From assembly GCF_000091045.1 (NCBI RefSeq), contig NC_006679.1, positions 781,781 to 791,780 of the forward strand: a DNA stretch of 10,000 bases. The letters run 5' to 3'. Positions within the stretch are counted from its first letter, which is position 1. Each line of letters opens with the position of its first letter. The DNA is from Cryptococcus deneoformans JEC21 (Eukaryota > Basidiomycota > Tremellomycetes > Tremellales > Cryptococcaceae). This document shows, piece by piece, positions 8,291 to 10,000 of this stretch. The notes under the pieces are model-generated. The model ran no database searches, was not told the origin of the DNA, and was given only the letters and a program-made list of their open reading frames with translations. The translations under genes and the position numbers were made by a program.

Positions 8291-10000
8291 ATGCGAGCCC
8301 ACACTCTCCTACTGTATTTCATTTCTTCAGTATGCGCAAAATTCGTATCAGGAACCATAATGCCCGATGAAAATCGCACCTTAATGGAAGGTGCGTCACC
8401 TCAAGTCTCGATATCTCTTTGTCATACTTAATTGGGATCTCGAAAGCAGATTCGGCAGATCTTGGGCTCTCACAGGACGAGTTCGTGCGTATGTTAGGGG
8501 ACCACCGTTAGTATATACGCTCATCTTCATGGACAACAAGCTGATCCGGTCTTGCATAGCGTCTCTACGTCGATCTGTCACACGTTCAGAATGCCATAGT
8601 CACATAGCAGCCCGCTTACCCCTTTCATGTGGCAGCGAAGAACATGAAGGACAAGTGTCAGAATCAAACAGGAGAGCTAGTAAGGGAAGAGATTGGTGAC
8701 TAATCTCTCAGCGCTAATCCTTATATCTTAGTCGCCATATCCTTCACACTTTGTTCAATGCAGTCAGCATTGCAACCGGTTCCCAATGAGTGCCTGCCTT
8801 GGTGGCAGTTGTCAGAGCCTCCAGTGAAGAAGCCTAGCAGGATAATGTCAGTCTGGTCGAACACCCCCCCAGGGGAAAGTGATCGCCAAGCTCTGTGTTT
8901 AGGGCAAGTTTTTCTTTGGTCAGAATAGTATTTGGGACTCATCTATGCTGTAGAGCCATACATCGCAGTCCACAAGACTGGAATAGCTATAACACATTCC
9001 TGAGTGATGCCAGTGAGATCGGATATACAGCTAAGCAAACGCAGAGCGAGAGCTCACCTGTCACAGCCCAGCTTTGTCACGTTTTACAAGGTCAACAGGA
9101 AATTGCTCAAGCTCGAGAGCTTTATGCAAACGCTACGATGGAAAAGATCGCTCTCTTGAAATATCTCAAAAAGAAAGATCAAGATCGTCTACAGCGTGAA
9201 TTAAAACTCGAAGAATACATTGAACACCAATCTACTGTGAGTATGAGAGCTTATGGCCTATCCAATTATATCTTGAATTCGTCGAATGTAGGAGCTTCAA
9301 GCAACTTCGAGAGAACTAAAAACAGCATCCTGCAAAATGCAGCTTGCAATTGATCAATACGAATTGCTTTCAACAGCATTGGATCAATCCATACAGAGTT
9401 TGGCTACAGGAAGGGAGAGGCTATGGGAAAATGTGCAAGAAAACATTCAATACGAAACTACGCTAGCTGGTCAGCTTTTCACAAAAGAGCTACACCAGCT
9501 TCAAGACATGTTGTCTAAGAAAGTATGTCTTACAACGCAAACAGGCAATTGCATCAGCACTTACTCCCCGTCTAGCTGACTGCCCAACTCGGGATGATAA
9601 CTGATCAAGTAAGAGACAGGGCTAAACGGGATATTCGACAAAAACTGATGAAGATAGTATGGAGTTGCATTGAATGCGCAAGCAGAAGCCGCCGATTCAC
9701 TCGTGAAATCGCTTCAATACCAGATGCAAAATTATCTGAGCGATTTGACGACTCAGCAAACCGCTCAAATGGTATGTAAAAGGTCATGCTAGAGAGCAAT
9801 AATGATAGCTGAACATTTTCCATGAAGTCGACGCTTCAGCATTCTTGGGAAATATTGACGTACCAGACTAGTCGTTTAGTCGGGGTAGGCTGTTATTGAA
9901 TCCTCTTGTGTAGACAATGATGCTGATTTTGTGGAAACAGGACCTGCAAAATCTGGAGACGGGCGCCAAGGCTCTGCAAGGAGTATTAGAGCAATCACAT
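8291..10000 (+). CDS. KAR5: Kar5/Tht1/GEX1-type nuclear membrane fusion protein, 5' part
   Basis: Partial; continues past 10000. Inferred exons: 8291-8390, 8450-8506, 8560-8679, 8732-8903, 8954-9012, 9067-9236, 9292-9522, 9576-9608, 9658-9771, 9828-9884 and 9941-10000, giving 391 residues with phases kept throughout. The N-terminus MRAHTLLLYFISSVCA is a clear signal peptide. A Cys-rich luminal domain follows with C64, C76, C100, C113, C148 and C173. Its motifs (NRRAIAISFTLC, VPNEC, CLGAIHRSPQDWNSYNTFL, then TQLC and ARELYANATMEK) match the pattern of the Kar5/Tht1 family, which fuses the nuclear envelopes during karyogamy. N-glycosylation sites NRT and NAT agree with luminal exposure. From about 190 on it is Gln/Leu/Lys-rich coiled coil; the expected C-terminal membrane segments would be off the window. 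The fourth intron is GC-AG; donors at 8507 (GTTAGT) and 9885 (GTAGGC) are non-ideal, so the last two exons are less certain. Confidence 0.85.
8904..8953 (+). other. Probable GC-AG intron in the KAR5-like gene
   Basis: The donor is GCAAGT, the usual consensus of GC introns, and the acceptor is TGTAG; the length is 50 nt. Joining gives RQALCLG-AIHRSPQDW, restoring the conserved Cys-to-W stretch of the family in frame. No GT donor nearby gives the right phase. Confidence 0.7.

Noticed and set aside
8080..8379. 99-codon minus-strand frame with charged residues
   Set aside because: It overlaps the signal-peptide exon of the KAR5-like gene on the other strand and has no family motif.
8895..9353. 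152-codon plus-strand frame starting at the ATG at 8895
   Set aside because: It reads through an intron at 8904-8953 and two more (9013-9066, 9237-9291); parts of it belong to KAR5-like exons, but the start and tail are intronic.

Overview
The window reads as nuclear DNA of a basidiomycete fungus, most likely a Tremellomycete such as Cryptococcus or a close relative. The reasons are very dense short introns (about 35 in 10 kb, nearly all 37-67 nt), clear CTNAC-type branch points 8-30 nt before the acceptors, tiny exons (down to 22 nt) and compact gene spacing. The species is an inference from this style; no single sequence proves it. None of the genes is one open frame. Each was rebuilt here by joining exons at GT-AG (twice GC-AG) boundaries that keep a family motif in frame.

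Layout: (1) bases 1-1069, minus strand: 5' part of an auxin-efflux-carrier (PIN-like/ECM3-type) membrane transporter, running off the left edge. (2) 1070-1962: 893 bases with no supportable gene, holding an (AT)9 tract and a perfect 9-bp hairpin. (3) 1963-3760, minus: a leucine-rich-repeat protein of about 553 residues with a large Ser-rich insert and a Cys-containing C-terminal domain. (4) 3761-4265: spacer. (5) 4266-5637, minus: an SRSF1-type SR splicing factor with two RRMs, the SWQDLKD signature and an almost serine-free Arg/Asp tail. (6) 5638-6016: divergent promoter with CRE-like, E-box and CGG palindrome motifs. (7) 6017-7781, plus: a four-TM DHHC protein S-acyltransferase of 444 residues with DHHC-Leu instead of DHHC-Pro. 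(8) 7782-8290: 3' region plus promoter of the next gene, with a hairpin and an exact pheromone-response-element match. (9) 8291-10000, plus: first 391 residues of a Kar5/Tht1/GEX1-type nuclear-membrane fusion (karyogamy) protein, running off the right edge.

The five genes do not form a pathway; this looks like an ordinary fungal gene neighbourhood. The points most worth a second look are the rebuilt KAR5 homologue with its putative pheromone element, the two GC-AG introns, the long intron that splits the SR-protein signature heptapeptide, and the serine-depleted tail of that SR protein. No mobile elements, CRISPR arrays, rRNA or tRNA genes were seen.
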